The notes under the pieces are model-generated. The model did not search any database. It saw only the letters and a list, made by a program, of their open reading frames with translations, and was not told where the DNA came from. The translations under genes and the position numbers were made by a program. 64,000 nt of DNA from Thalassia testudinum (lineage: Eukaryota; Streptophyta; Magnoliopsida; Alismatales; Hydrocharitaceae). Shown piece by piece: positions 36,585 to 48,370 of this stretch (position 1 is the stretch's first letter; every line of letters starts with the position of its first letter). The stretch is from contig JAZHRO010000073.1 in the NCBI GenBank assembly GCA_037157565.1, positions 15,506,501 through 15,570,500 of the forward strand, written 5' to 3'.

Positions 36585-37296
36585 TGCAACAACCTCCACC
36601 CAATCCCAACAAAAACCAAACCTTATCTCCTTCCTCCATTTTAGATCCAAAGGTCCTTATCTAACCTATCCTAGCCACCCCTTTAGATCTAATCTAGACC
36701 ATCCAAATCCTTGATCCTAAGCAACCTAAACCAACCAATAGGAGGCCTCCAACATTCCATAAATACACCCATAGACAACCCCCCTTGAATCATCCCTTCA
36801 TTTTCTGAAAATCCTCCACCTTCTTCCACCACCTCCTAAGTAGAACACCTAGAATTTCCACCATGGCCATCCCTCTCCCTTAGGTCCACCCTCTTCCACC
36901 AAGCATTCCTCTACTAGACGTCTTTCTCCACATCCTCACCGACTCTGTCCATGGATCTCTTCACCACCATGACTGCATTCTGGATCATCCTTCTTTCTCT
37001 CTATTTTAGTTGTTCTAGTAGAATAGCATTTAGTTTATTTCTCAAAACTCTAGTTGTAAATATTTCCTAGCATCAATAAAAGTATACTTTTATGATCTCT
37101 ATCCCTTACTCTCCCTCATTCTCTTTATTACCTAGTTAGTATTAGTGCATATTTGCTTTCATTTTCAAATGCGATTTCCAATTTTTGTCTCCTTATGTTC
37201 GACCCAGACTCCCAATTTGGTTACTTTAAATAAAATTGATAGCGATTCTATGCACTACAATGAAAGTTAAATACTTATTGCGTAAATCCATCATCA
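36585..37296 (+). repeat. Element A 3' LTR, part 2
   Basis: Begins with the TGCAA duplication of C (36585-36589) and continues the LTR interrupted at 10786. It has a TATA-like CATAAATAC near 36760, AATAAAAG near 37075 and the U5 text 'ttatgttcgaccc' near 37195, and ends near ATCATCA at 37296. No primer-binding site follows, as expected for a 3' LTR. The end is approximate. Confidence 0.65.
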
Positions 37297-37439
37297 ATCC
37301 CCATGCACCAGCACTAACTTATTTTCTTCATCATGCAAACACGCACTCCCTCAGTCGTCCGATCATCATCAAACGACTCTCGAGGAGCCACATCACCACT
37401 TGGTCAGGACTATGCGATCAACGATCGACCGTCGAGATG

Positions 37440-37510
37440 CCATAGCACCTCGTGTAGCCCAGTGGTTGCACGCTAACCCTCAAGTGTGGAGGTCGCAGGC
37501 CTCACCCAAG
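37440..37510 (+). repeat. Possible tRNA-derived SINE remnant
   Basis: TAGCCCAGTGG at 37455-37465 fits the pol III A-box consensus TRGCNNAGYGG exactly; GGTCGCAGGCC at 37491-37501 is a poor B box. Spacing (25 bases) is short for tRNA. It lies in the part absent from the left inverted arm. Tentative. Confidence 0.25.
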
Positions 37511-37739
37511 AGGTCATGCGAAATAGCGACATTCGGTCAACCATTGATAGCCTTGATGCAGCCACGCCAGTGATCTTACAATCTGCGTGATCTGATCGTC
37601 TACTCATGTGTGAATCTCAGTCGCTGGTGCACAATTGTGAGTGCAATTAAAGGCACGATGATGAGCGCCTGCAGCCGTTGGATGCAGCGGTGAACAACAG
37701 CGATTTATGCACGCCAGTGCATGTGGCTGAACGTGTGCT

Positions 37740-38260
37740 AGCTGATCATCGATATGGGTTGCATGCTAATTTATTCATTGTTATGTTGTAGTATAGATGC
37801 AATCCAGACGAATGTCATGTCATTTATTTAGATACATAATTTTTATTGGTTTATTCCAGGTCATTCACTGAGAGACAGTTATTGATATACATCACTCTCT
37901 ATTATCCAAAAATGCTCTTTTATTTCAAAAATGTTAAGTATATTTATAATTGAATCAAAGAATGAAAGAATGAATGAATCAAGTTAATTATATATAAAAG
38001 GAATCGATTAATGTTAATTTTAATGCCTAAAAGATATATACAGAAATAAAGGCATGAAAAGTTAATTATACTACTCTAGTTATGTCCAATATATTAAGTA
38101 ATGCCCAAATAATGGCACAAAAATGATATAAGTATATATTAACATAATCCTTACTAACATATATGCGTATCCATACTAACATATAATACTATCTATAGTG
38201 ATGGATATAAGTGTCACTAAAATCTTATAAACATATAAACAAATAAGGCAAAAAGTGTAT
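37740..38260 (+). repeat. Right arm of large inverted repeat, distal part
   Basis: Reverse complement of about 3000-3560: shared blocks around 'ggtttattccaggtc', 'ttgatatacatcactct' and the 'tgtcactaaa' stretch near 38215. The intervening 36785-37740 has no counterpart on the left. AT-rich, no genes. Confidence 0.55.
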
Positions 38261-39538
38261 GTGATTATACCATACATATGTACTTATTTATACTTAGGAA
38301 ACACGTATTTATTACTACATACATATATACACACAGTAAGCACTCATATTTACACTTAGCTCATATTAACATAGATACACTCAATACACATGCACACACA
38401 AACTTGTACACTCAGTTCAACACCTAGTTACATTCATGTTAACTTAACTCAACTCAAATTTTAACCTACACTTAGTGCAAAATTGTTAGGTTGGCAGGCC
38501 CAAGTCTTTCACAGGATCAACAACCCTCTTGGGTCAGATCGGTACCACTACTAGACTGGGCCCTAGTTTGTTATTAGGTATATTTTTGTCCAATTTCAGG
38601 TCCAATAAGTGCACACCCATGCTCACATATGTCGACACGTGCACACCCGCACGCACCCACGGCCACGCACACGCCCACAGGCATGCACACATGCATGCAA
38701 AGACCTGTGCCTCATTTATTTTGCCCAGTGCATGTCGACCAATGGGGTAAGGGACACTAGTCAATTTATATCACAAAATGGTATTGCCACAAACGATGTG
38801 GCACTAAGTGAGGTGGAAATCAGGCGTTGGACTCACATTCAAAACATTCGATTGAGGCCTTTTTGGACATTGATTTGAGCATCCAAATAAAGTCTATTCT
38901 CAAAATAAATTATACGGTCTTAAAACCTATACATAGGGCTATCTAATTGTATACTTAATTTACAATAATTAATTATTTAATTATATTTAAAAATTAGCTA
39001 AATTTAGCAAAATTTACAAGTTAATTTAATGCTTAATTTCCTAGTTAATGTACAAATTAATAATTTAATCACTCAATTGAGTTATAATTTAGTTAATATA
39101 CATTATAATGTTCTATTACACTCTTTTAGTTTATTTTTTGTTATTTATTTTAATTTATATACATTTATGTATACAGTTTTAATATATAAATACATAATTA
39201 TATCATAAATACTATTATACAGTATAAATACATAATATATAGGTGGAAAATACTTAAAGTTATTATATACAAGTGTACAAGATAAATTACTTCAATAATT
39301 AATTAATTTACTAATTTAATTTATTTTAACTTAATAACATAGCTAATTAACTTATTAACTTGATTATATACAATAAATACTTAATTAAATAAATGTACAG
39401 GAATAGTACAGTATATAATACTTACTTTAATAAGTACATAGAGTTATAAATACATTTGTACATGTATACATATTTATTTACAATTATATAAGTACTATAA
39501 TCTAATATAAATAATAAATAAATATATAATTAGGATAT
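38261..39538. other. AT-rich spacer
   Basis: Mostly A/T with a CA/CG-rich patch at about 38600-38705 (GCACACC-like repeats), which produces spurious His/Thr-rich ORFs (38529-38878). Nothing else recognised. Confidence 0.55.
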
Positions 39539-40139
39539 TGATGTATACGCATCCATTAAGGATAAAATGCCTATTTATGCATTTTCCTAAGCTTAAAGAT
39601 GCATTTCATATTATAAATATTGCATGCCATGCATCATTAGTGTGCATAAATTATAGGTTAATTCGCATCTTTTTATGGCCAGGAGAGAAGGAGATTTATT
39701 TCAAGGCCTCAGATTGACGATCCAACTGTACGGATCTAATCAAGACGACGATTGAAGTTCAACGCCTCCAAAATCGTCTTGATCGGAGTCCCGTAGTACC
39801 TTATGCAGTCCACGGAAGATCAACAACTAAGGGGCTAGGTGACGCAATTTGAAGCTTCAAATGACAAATCCAACTGCATGGAAGGATTCAGATCAACGAT
39901 TGCAGCCCAATGGCTCAAAAATTGATCTGATCAGACATTCGTCGCATCTTCTACAAGCAATTGAAGATGAATGACCCATATTCTACCACATGGCACCATC
40001 AGAGCCATCCAAGCTGCCTAAGGGCCATCGTAGCCTCTACCTATCCACACCATCAGATCTGGGCCATTGGATCTTCATCCAACGACCATAGGCATCCCAC
40101 ATCTCTTAAATAGTTGGGAGTCTACTTGACACAATGACC

Positions 40140-40210
40140 TCCATAGCTCATTAGCCTAAAGCTCTATATACAGTGGGAGATCATGAGTTCGAGCCTAGGC
40201 GACCCCTCAA
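40140..40210 (+). repeat. Possible tRNA-derived SINE remnant in F LTR
   Basis: A-box-like TAGCTCATTAG (40144-40154) and B-box-like AGTTCGAGCCT (40186-40196) with 31 bases between them, close to tRNA-gene spacing. Not present in the C LTR. Both boxes are imperfect. Confidence 0.3.
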
Positions 40211-40261
40211 ATCATCAAATTTTGTGCCAGCACAGTGAGTAGTGGGCATCTGCGCGAGCGG

Positions 40262-41636
40262 TAGCTGAGCTACTGCCCAGTGCATGCCAGCAACAACATG
40301 CACGTGAGGAAGCACCTTGGCCGTCCAGAACTAGTCCAAGGGTAGCGGATGTGCCATGTGTCAATGCGAGGTCTCATCACTCGTTAAAAGCGTGATCTAA
40401 GGGATATTGAGGTGCAATCTGAGCTGTTAGGTTGCGATCCAAATAATGCGAAAATATAAATAAACAATCTCATAAAATGCAATCACACAAGAACATAATG
40501 GATTTTTGAGTAGAAATCAAAACCTAGGTAAAAACCACCACTTAAGCCTCTCAATATAGGATTTGTCGATTGACCTAGTCAATCAAAATCCACTAACCAA
40601 GTCACTTAAACGAGGGTGACTTAACCTCTTACAACCAGGCTACTATGTACGATGGTAGCGTGCCTCAAACCCCTCTTTTTCACAAGGAGTATTTTGTCTC
40701 GCAAGGGAGATAGGAATTTGCAAAGTGAATACCCAAATAAAGATAACTACAATATGTCCTATAGAGACACAAAGAATGTATTATATCTAGCTACTATAGG
40801 AAAAGAAAACTTCCCTTTGATGAAAGTGCGTTGGCTAGCAATGCGGGGTGTATGATCCACGCAATGGCACAATGATGCTCTCGTATTCGTAGGTGAGAGA
40901 GCAGGTGCACAGCTAGGATGATGCCCTCAAGATGTAGACTAAGGCTTTGGAGAGCAAGATGAGCGGGAGCCGAGCTGCTACCCAGTGCATGGCGCCTTGG
41001 TTGTCCATAACTGATCAAAGGGTAGCAAATGCGCCATGTGTTAGTGTGAGGTAGCATTGCACGTTAAAGGCATGATCTAAGGGATATTGAGGTGCAATCT
41101 GAGCAGTTAGATTATGATCCAAATAATGCAGACATATAAATAAACAATCTCATAAAATGCAATCACAGAAGAGCATAATGGATTTTTAAGTGGAAATCAA
41201 AACCCAGGTAAAAACGTCCACCTAAGCCTCTCAATATAGGATTTCTCAATTGACCTAGTCAATCAATCCACTAACCAAGTCACTTAAACGAGGGTGACTT
41301 AACCTCTTACAACTAGGCTACTATGTACGATGGTAGTGTACGTCAAACCCCTCTTTTTCATGAGTATTTTGTCTCGCGAGTGAGACAGGAATTCACAAAG
41401 CAAATACCCAAACAAAGATAATTACAATATGTCCTATAGAGCCACAAAGAATGTATTAAATCTAGCAACTATAGGGAAAGAAAACTTCCCTTTGATGGAA
41501 GTGCGTTGGTTAGCAACATGGGGTGTATGATCCACGTAGTGCACTACGACGCTCTCGTATTCGTAGGCGAGAGAGTGGATGCACATCTAGGATGATGCTC
41601 TCAAGATGTAGACTAAGGCTTTGGAGAGCAAGATCA
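40262..41636. repeat. Direct tandem duplication in F LTR
   Basis: Two units, about 40262-40960 and 40970-41636, share their order of blocks from 'gatctaagggatattgaggtgcaatctga' text (split here for length) through 'cacttaaacgagggtgactt' to 'ctttggagagcaagat'. They differ by scattered substitutions and small indels. The stretch 'tggatttttgagtggaaatc' resembles parts of plant Copia LTRs, so an inserted Copia fragment is possible. No ORF of substance. Confidence 0.65.
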
Positions 41637-41809
41637 CTTGGACACAATATGATGTGGAAATAGTATATCAAGGTGTACCAAATAAAGGAAGGGTCCTCCT
41701 CTATCTATAGATGTCTTAGGAACCCTTAGGAATGCTTTAGAAGGCTTAGGTAGCCATTGGAAACAAATCCAAGGCAAATCAGGTCGAAATCAGGGTCATT
41801 TATGATTTT

Positions 41810-42490
41810 GACGGGGTTATCAGACGTCTGGTTTTATGGTCTGACATCTGGGTCATCGTCTAATCTAACATTTGGTGGTTTGATCTTAGAAGAGTTGATC
41901 TTTTGCAAGGGGTTGGATCAAGACAGATGTCTAAGATTCACTTTTAAGACGTCTGGGACAATAATCAGACGTCTAATTCTACATGGATTGCTTCCTGTTT
42001 TCACTAGATTGAAATAAGGTTCTAGGATCTAATTGCTCAAACGACAGGTCGGACGTTTGCAAAGGCTTTGGACATTTGGAAATACAATCTTCTGCGAGAA
42101 TTGATTTCCCAAGGCTTAAACGGCTATTTAGTCTGACAAAAGGTGATTTGGGTCAAATCTTAGTGTAGCATATATTTATCAGACAACTATGATGATCTAC
42201 GGATGTCTGAAAGTGTTATAGAATTAATTATAAGGTAATCTCCAAGGATCATCTTCTGACAGTCCAACGATCCTATTATTGGACTTTTATCATTAGCATC
42301 AGACGTCTTATAAGATGTTTGGACTGCGGGCTGGTCATCTGAAATCAACGGACAAGAATCACTAAGTCTGGCTTAATTGCTTGGATGTTTGGACAAAAGG
42401 TCAGACATCTTAAAGATCAAGATCAAACATCTGAGGTATAGATTGCACGTCTGATCAGGCTGTCTGAAGTATATTTTGGTTTTTTGATCA
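41810..42490. repeat. Cluster of AGACGTCT-like palindromes
   Basis: Exact AGACGTCT at 41822, 41947, 41967 and 42301, with about ten degenerate copies (AGACATCT, GGATGTCTG, GGACGTTTG and others) spaced by tens of bases. The core GACGTC resembles a plant bZIP C-box. The same core occurs once or twice in the B and D LTRs (GGACGTCTG at about 13694, 24849, 44172). Confidence 0.55.
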
Positions 42491-42778
42491 ATCTAACTAT
42501 TTGTTTAAGTGTCCTAGTAAGGTGTAAGGTTTCCTATGACTAAAGTAGGGTACTTTGGACTCTTTACAAGAATTTAAAGAATAAAAGAGCAAAGTACAAG
42601 ACAAATAAATACAAGAATACAAAATACAAGAAAGAATATTTCTATCATATTCTTCATCTCCTTCCTTCTTCAAGCTCTCACTCCAAGCGAAGCTCCTCCT
42701 CCATCAAGGTCCTCCGATCCACCATGGATGCGAGCTTGAACTCCTTCACACTTGCATCCATTTGCATTTATCCTAAAA

Positions 42779-42788
42779 CTTATATAAA
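42779..42788 (+). promoter_or_regulatory. TATA-like box of F LTR
   Basis: CTTATATAAACTC, upstream of the CT-rich R-like region that aligns with C. Confidence 0.35.
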
Positions 42789-43541
42789 CTCAAATGCAAA
42801 TGTTAAATCAGAAGTGTTTTTCTATCATCAAAATCAACGATCGTGGTGCCCTTTCACCAACACCTACATCCCCTCCTCATTCTTCATATCTTCTTTGCTC
42901 TCCCTCACCACCTCTAATGCCCTAGAGAGAGCTTGTCCCAAGCCTAGGATGCTCCTATAGAATAGCAAAGAAATATTTTTTCTCGCTTCTCACCCCTTCT
43001 TGGAGCATCCCGTGGCTATCCTCTCACCACATGTGGGAAGTAGATCCTCGCTGCAATGCCATCTTGTCTTGCTCTCCATCCTCTGGCTTCGCTCTTCTTC
43101 ATCCAACTTCCCACCACCTTCATCCAGGCACCATCAAAGCGAGTCGTCCTCCAAGCAGCCGTCAAGGGGGATTCTTCTCAACCCATTCTATCTTTTACCA
43201 CTTTCTAGTGTAGTTGTAATTTCTTCCTTGATTATCTATAGTAAACTTTGGTTAGCTAAATATTGAAATTTTCTCTATCTTATTTTGCAAGTAGATTAAC
43301 TAGATATTATCGACCTGATCTCTTGCCTTATAAAATACCAAAAAAATCACAAAAGATAAAAGCACCAAAAACAAATAAATTGAAATGCAGTTTTCAAAAT
43401 CAAGTGTTCGCCTCCTCGTGTTCAACTCGGGGCTGACCTCTAGCTTCGATTATAAATTTTATCTGGTAGTGGATTTCTACGCACTACAAGATGGATTTTC
43501 CAACTCAAATCTTCTCGCATACGAAATCTCACTCACCATTT

Positions 43542-43559
43542 TGGCGTCGTTGCCGGGGA
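43542..43559 (+). promoter_or_regulatory. Primer-binding site of element F (tRNA-Asp)
   Basis: TGGCGTCGTTGCCGGGGA, 3 bases after the LTR end. 43548-43566 forms the same hairpin as in C (CGTTGCC-GGGGA-GGCAACG). Confidence 0.85.
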
Positions 43560-43980
43560 GGCAACGTTCTTTGATTTTTCTCACATTTTTCGCCTTACCT
43601 AACTTTTATCTCAATTTTTCACCATTCTTGCTGTGATTGCAGGTACTCTTCTGAGGTGAGCCAGAGTAATTAGATCGGAGAAAGGTGCTGATGAAGGTTC
43701 TATAAGTCTACTCCCACCACCCACCCATTAGATTTCATTTCGTCACACTAATAAATCAAACCCAAATCGACTCAGGTGCTTGCATAAACCCTAGGTTAGA
43801 AATTGATTGTTCGATTGTCACTTCACCTCATCTCACCCCCATTTATAAAAAAAGGAGGCAATTTGATTGTGGGATTTATTGAAAGTTACACACATTAACA
43901 CCTACAACTCTCGACCTAAGGCGCACCACTTTACATTGATTCTACTACATAACCAGAATCAGACCTTTGGATCCGGTACA
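43560..43980 (+). other. Element F leader up to D insertion
   Basis: Aligns with the C leader (TTAGATCGGAG, 'ttagatttcatttcgtcaca'). The last five bases GTACA would be the target duplication of D, but the matching right copy is not present because D is truncated. Confidence 0.6.
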
Positions 43981-44284
43981 TGTTTACGCAGCTAGATCGT
44001 GTTTTAAAAGATGTCTCGTTGTAATATAGATGAAATCTCCATGAAAACAAACAAGAATTTACAACTAAAAAATCAAAGTATCCGAGGTCGAACAAAGGAA
44101 GCAATTGGGTATTCCAAAACTTAAGAACACAACTTTCAATAAAAAGCAATAACTAATTCAAACCAAAATTGGACGTCTGAGAAATTGGTCTGCTGTTAAC
44201 TAATGTTATGGAGAAATAGTGCTAAAAAAGAATTGGAAGTCCGATAAAATATCAAACGTTTAAAAATTCTAACTATAGTGGGTT

Positions 44285-44600
44285 TAATTGTTGTCCTTCT
44301 GTGTCTTCTCTCTCTCTTCTTTTGCTTTGCTTTGCGACTATGCTTCTTTTGGCTTCTTCTTCTTCTTTTCTTCCTTAGCCGCTCCTGCTTCTCTTCTTCT
44401 TCTGCCCTTGCTTTCTCTCTTCTTTCTCTTCCTGTAGCTAAGTCCCTACCTCTCTTCTTTTCTTCTTCAGCTACCTTCTTCTTCTTCTTCCCTTGGTCTG
44501 CTGCTCCTCTGCTACAGTGCTTCTCTTTTCTTCTCCATTTTCCTTCCTTGCTACACCTCTTCCTTCCTTAGCTCCTTCTTCTTGCACAACACCATGCAAC
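44285..44600 (-). repeat. Polypurine/polypyrimidine tract in D LTR
   Basis: CTTCTTC-rich on the plus strand, as in B at 13737-14160 and 24902-25290. Confidence 0.7.
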
Positions 44601-45798
44601 AAAACCTACCCCCTAACCTCCTCGCGTCTCTCTCTCTCTTTCTCTCTTCGGTACTCTCTCCCAGAGCTGGGAAATCAGGTCGGGTGCACGCCTGGGTCTA
44701 GGCACACCAGCGTGGGTGTGATGCGTGAGGAGTGTTAGGTTAGGTAATCGGGTCGGGTGCCAGGTCCGTGGGGGCAGGTCGCAGATGAGGAGTGGCGAGT
44801 GAAGGCAAGGGACCTCACCCCTGTGTTCTCGAGGCAAACAGCACAAATCACAAAATCAATTTAAACTATGTACCTCACTCCTACGTTTCCGAGGTAGGAC
44901 TTCTTAGAAGTCCCACCCACTTCTGCTGGCACCTGCAGGAGAATATCTTCACGCAATTGATACAACTGCAGGTCTCGCAGCAACTGCTCTTAGGCTGGAT
45001 TCGCTTGCACGCTCAACCCGGGCAGCCTGGGGTCCCGAAACATAGAGTGCATGGCCTGAAGCTCGAAAGCAAGAAAGCTTGTATGCTTGTTAATGGCGGA
45101 CGGGGGCTCTACCCTGCACGACACAAGAATAGCCTTGCGGCTCTATCTGACAATAGGAGAACCTTCGCCATATCACGACGAAGGTGAGATGGGGGTTGGC
45201 GTGGTTCAGAAAGGCCTAGGCATGCATGCCTAGGTTGGACTGTGACCGTGTGAGTGGGTTTGTTTAGTGGAAGCATGAAGCATGTGTGGTTGGCAGTGAG
45301 TGGGTGGAAAGTGATCAGTGGTCGATGGCAGAGGTGAAGAGGTTTGTGGCGAGACGTGTGGAGATGCGTAGTGATAGATGCGTCTCACCGGAGGTCAGTT
45401 GGAGATGGGGAAGATTAGGGTGGATAGTGGCAGTCGACGGGTGGTTTGTGAAATAAGAGGGAAAATAGAGAGTAGGAGAAGAGGAACTTATCTGGGGTAC
45501 TTGGAGCAAAGGGGAGGTAGAGGAGACGAATGGCATGTATGTACCGTTGTCAGAGAAGACGGCCCTGCGATAGAGATAACGGCAATGAGGAAGAGGTTAG
45601 AGAGGCGTGCACTGGTGTGGCACAATGCGGAAGAACGAGGCAAAGCGAACCCTACCACTGGTCTAGTGGCAGAGTGACGATAGGAGGGAGGGAGAGTCAT
45701 TGGAGCTTGTGGGCTACTTGGCTGGAGAGGGGAAAGAGGAATTCTGGGGGATTCTTCGGCCAAATCAAGCTTGGGGCATTCATAGAGGACTGGGGATC

Positions 45799-45806
45799 CT
45801 TTTATA
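45799..45806 (-). promoter_or_regulatory. TATA box of D LTR
   Basis: Minus strand ACTATAAAAGGATCC, a strong TATA match, some 940 bases from the LTR start. Confidence 0.5.
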
Positions 45807-46744
45807 GTCGCTGGCCGAGCTTCTGGTGCTTGGAGGGCAAGCCATCCAGCGCACACTCCTTGCCGGAGAAGGAAGGTGGTTGGGATACCCAAATCTCTCA
45901 AGCGTTCGCACGATAGATTGGGCGTAAATTCGAACTGGAGATCGCGTTCAATCGATGGAGAAATCCTCAGAAATTTCCCTTCCAAATCTGGGAGGAGATC
46001 TCTGAGGATTCGAGTAGATATCAACCTTGAATCCTCGCTGGAGTGGGATTCCTCTGCTGTAATGGCAGAGGGACCTGGATGCAAGGGTGGCGAGGAAGCT
46101 AGGGGGTTCTGTGCAAGGGTTTTTCAAAAGTTAGGGTCCAGAATGTAATTGGGTGGACCATTTTGCAAAGTAGGTCAAGATGACCTTCCCTTATGCCAAA
46201 ATTTTGGTATAAACCTAATTTGGACATAAGGAATCCAATGGTGAAGTTGGATTTTAGGTTTGACTACGTTTAACTGGATATTTTGCATAAAAACCCAAAT
46301 TAGGTTAAATACTGAGCTAGGACCTCAATCTAGGTCAAAATAGGTTCCAAAGGACAAATTGAAGGTTCTAAACTGTAAGAGATATTTTTCCATGAATTTT
46401 AGAGGGTGTAGTTGATTTTTATCTTGGTTAGAACCTTATTGAATTAAGAAGGCTTGTTTTAGGGTTACAGAATGTCATTTAATTCTTGGATTGCACAATA
46501 ACCCATTTCTGACTGAACCAACCTAGTCTTTATCTTATTCATACCATTTGACCCATGTTTTGCCTCTGAAAAATCCCATTTATGTACTGCAATGGTGAAA
46601 TTGTTGTTTTTACCCTTTAGTTCATGTTTCCTTCTCAGAATAGTAAACCCTTGACTTAAGTCTTCCTTGAGGTTATGCAGGAGCTTTTGTTTACCTTCTC
46701 AAGTCAAAATGAGCTTGGTAGGGCTTATGATGAGGCTCTCATCA

Positions 46745-46769
46745 TACCCCCATTCCTAGCTTTTGCTAG
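46745..46769 (-). promoter_or_regulatory. Polypurine tract of element D
   Basis: Minus strand CTAGCAAAAGCTAGGAATGG then GGGTA, next to the LTR start. Confidence 0.8.
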
Positions 46770-48081
46770 TCCCTTAGCAAAATTTTAAGATTTTAACTTC
46801 TATTGTAGACCATGAGTTTCGTCTACTAGTTGTGACAAGTGCTTCTTCTTTTTCTTTTGTGATTAGTTCAGAATGCCGATAATAGGCCTAGTGGTACTCA
46901 AGTACCAACCAAAATCCAAACCTAACCTGCTTTAGCCTCAGTCTTCCGCAAAGAATTTTAAGGCCCGCAGAAACTATCCTAGGGTTTGTTGGACTCCGTA
47001 GTTAAAGCACCCATGCTTGAGACATTTTTAGCGTAGGTTCAGTTTACAGTGCGTTTTTGTAAGAGAGAGACAAAGGATTTATTTGTTTGAAGAGCTTTCT
47101 CTCTCTTTTCTTTTTATTTCTAGCTTCGGATTGGCTTCCTAACACGGTCTGTATCGGATTCCTCGTCCCCATCATCAATCCTCAAGGGTCCCTAGCTTTC
47201 GATGCTTCGTGATAGCACCGCCCATGGCAACCCCCAGAACCCTGGCTTTTGAGATTTTGAGATAATCCTGCCCATGGCATTCATGGTCGAATTCAGACCC
47301 TGGCAATCAACATTTCGTGATAATGCTGCCCATGGTATCTGAACCAGCAGAGTGCTTACATGCCTCTGGTAGGATATTTAAATATCCCAAGAGGCAAGCA
47401 TCGAGGAGACGATATGTTGTTACGCATCTTCGAGGGGAATTTTCCGCCTCTCCATGTCGGGGACTCGTCCAAATCAACTTGTGTTGATCGGTTGCTCCTA
47501 ATCTAGGCAACCTTTTCAGAACATTAAAACACTTTTTGCTTGATTTTGATATTTATGCGCACTGAACTAGACTGTGTGTGAATTGGGGTACTTAGGTCAT
47601 CGAATCCCGCAAATCGAAGGTCAGTTAATGAGCCCGAATACTCCCTAAGCCTTAGACCTAATACTTAAGCTTCGCTTTTTCCCCAACCTCTTGAGGAATA
47701 TCCAGATTTTAGCGGGTACTTGAATTTTTAAGCCTAAGAGTCTAGCCCAAAAGGCCTAAGATCAGTGTTCCTGCTAATCTCTATTTATGTCTCCTTAGCA
47801 CTTTTCTTTCATTTTTCTCTTTTCCTGATGTGGTCTAGAACTTCAGTTAATCCCTTAATCCTTTACTAATGACTATCCTTTTTTCTTTTTCATTTTGTGC
47901 TCCTTTTTGGCATTTTGTTCTTTTCCACCTCCCATTTTGTATAACCCAAAAATATTTTCTCTCCCCCCTCCTCAATTTTTTTCTTTTTCCAAATTTTTCA
48001 ATTTTTTTGTGTTTTTTGTGATATGTAATTTTTTTGTAGAAACCTTTCCTTGATATGAGCTTTCCTCACATTTTGCACTTT

Positions 48082-48100
48082 CATACCCCCCCCATGCCTA
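48082..48100 (-). promoter_or_regulatory. Internal polypurine-tract-like block, element D
   Basis: Minus strand TAGGCATGGGGGGGGTATGA, preceded by GGGGATATTGCAAATCG. Confidence 0.45.
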
Positions 48101-48331
48101 CGATTTGCAATATCCCCATTGTAAATTAGGTGGGTTCGAATGCAGCTTAGTTCATTCATTAGGATAGGTGTTGGGTGCGCGAACTGGTAAAGGTGACTGT
48201 TGCGAACGATTTCTAGACTCAGGTACGGGTACCTGAGGTGGAGTCGGCTGTGCTAATGGATGAACCCTAAAGTGCAATATGAATTCAGCGTAGAAATGTT
48301 AGAAAAGGTTTTGGCTTTTTCAAAGAATGAC

Positions 48332-48350
48332 GAGTTGCCTCCCGTTAAGC
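48332..48350 (-). other. Post-pol motif of element D
   Basis: Minus strand GCTTAACGGGAGGCAACTC. Confidence 0.55.
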
Positions 48351-48370
48351 GCTAAGTTTTATGCCATCGG

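Larger units (their letters stand above)
39539..43538 (+). repeat. Element F 5' LTR with internal insertions
   Basis: Starts TGATGTATACGCATCC; the first ~900 bases align with the C LTR (for example GGATCTAATCAAG, CGACGATTGAAGTTCAACG against C's CGACGATTGGAGTTCAACG), and the last ~700 align with the C R/U5 part (AGCTTGTCCCA, GGATGCTCCT). Ends ACTCACCA. At 4.0 kb it is over twice the C LTR because of the material at about 40260-42600 (tandem duplication and AGACGTCT-rich block). Confidence 0.75.
39539..43980 (+). mobile_element. Element F, 5' part (C family), interrupted by D
   Basis: 5' LTR, tRNA-Asp primer-binding site and leader of an element related to C. The rest is not found in the window: to the right is D, then the palindrome and element E. 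Confidence 0.75.
43981..46744 (-). repeat. Element D 3' LTR
   Basis: Plus strand starts TGTTTACGCAGCTAGATC and ends CTCTCATCA; aligns with both B LTRs. Pyrimidine tract at 44285-44600 and TATA box at 45799-45806 (minus). A 198-codon ORF on the transcribed strand (46084-45488) overlaps the TATA region and is not intact in B. Confidence 0.85.
46770..48370 (-). other. Element D 3' non-coding region
   Basis: Collinear with B 16325-17940. Contains the post-pol motif (48332-48350), the internal polypurine-like block (48082-48100) and an A-rich tract on the minus strand (about 47875-48050). No envelope-like ORF. Confidence 0.65.

Noticed and set aside
38529..38878. ORFs with His/Ala/Thr repeats on both strands
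   Set aside because: CA/CG-rich low-complexity sequence; no conserved domain or context.
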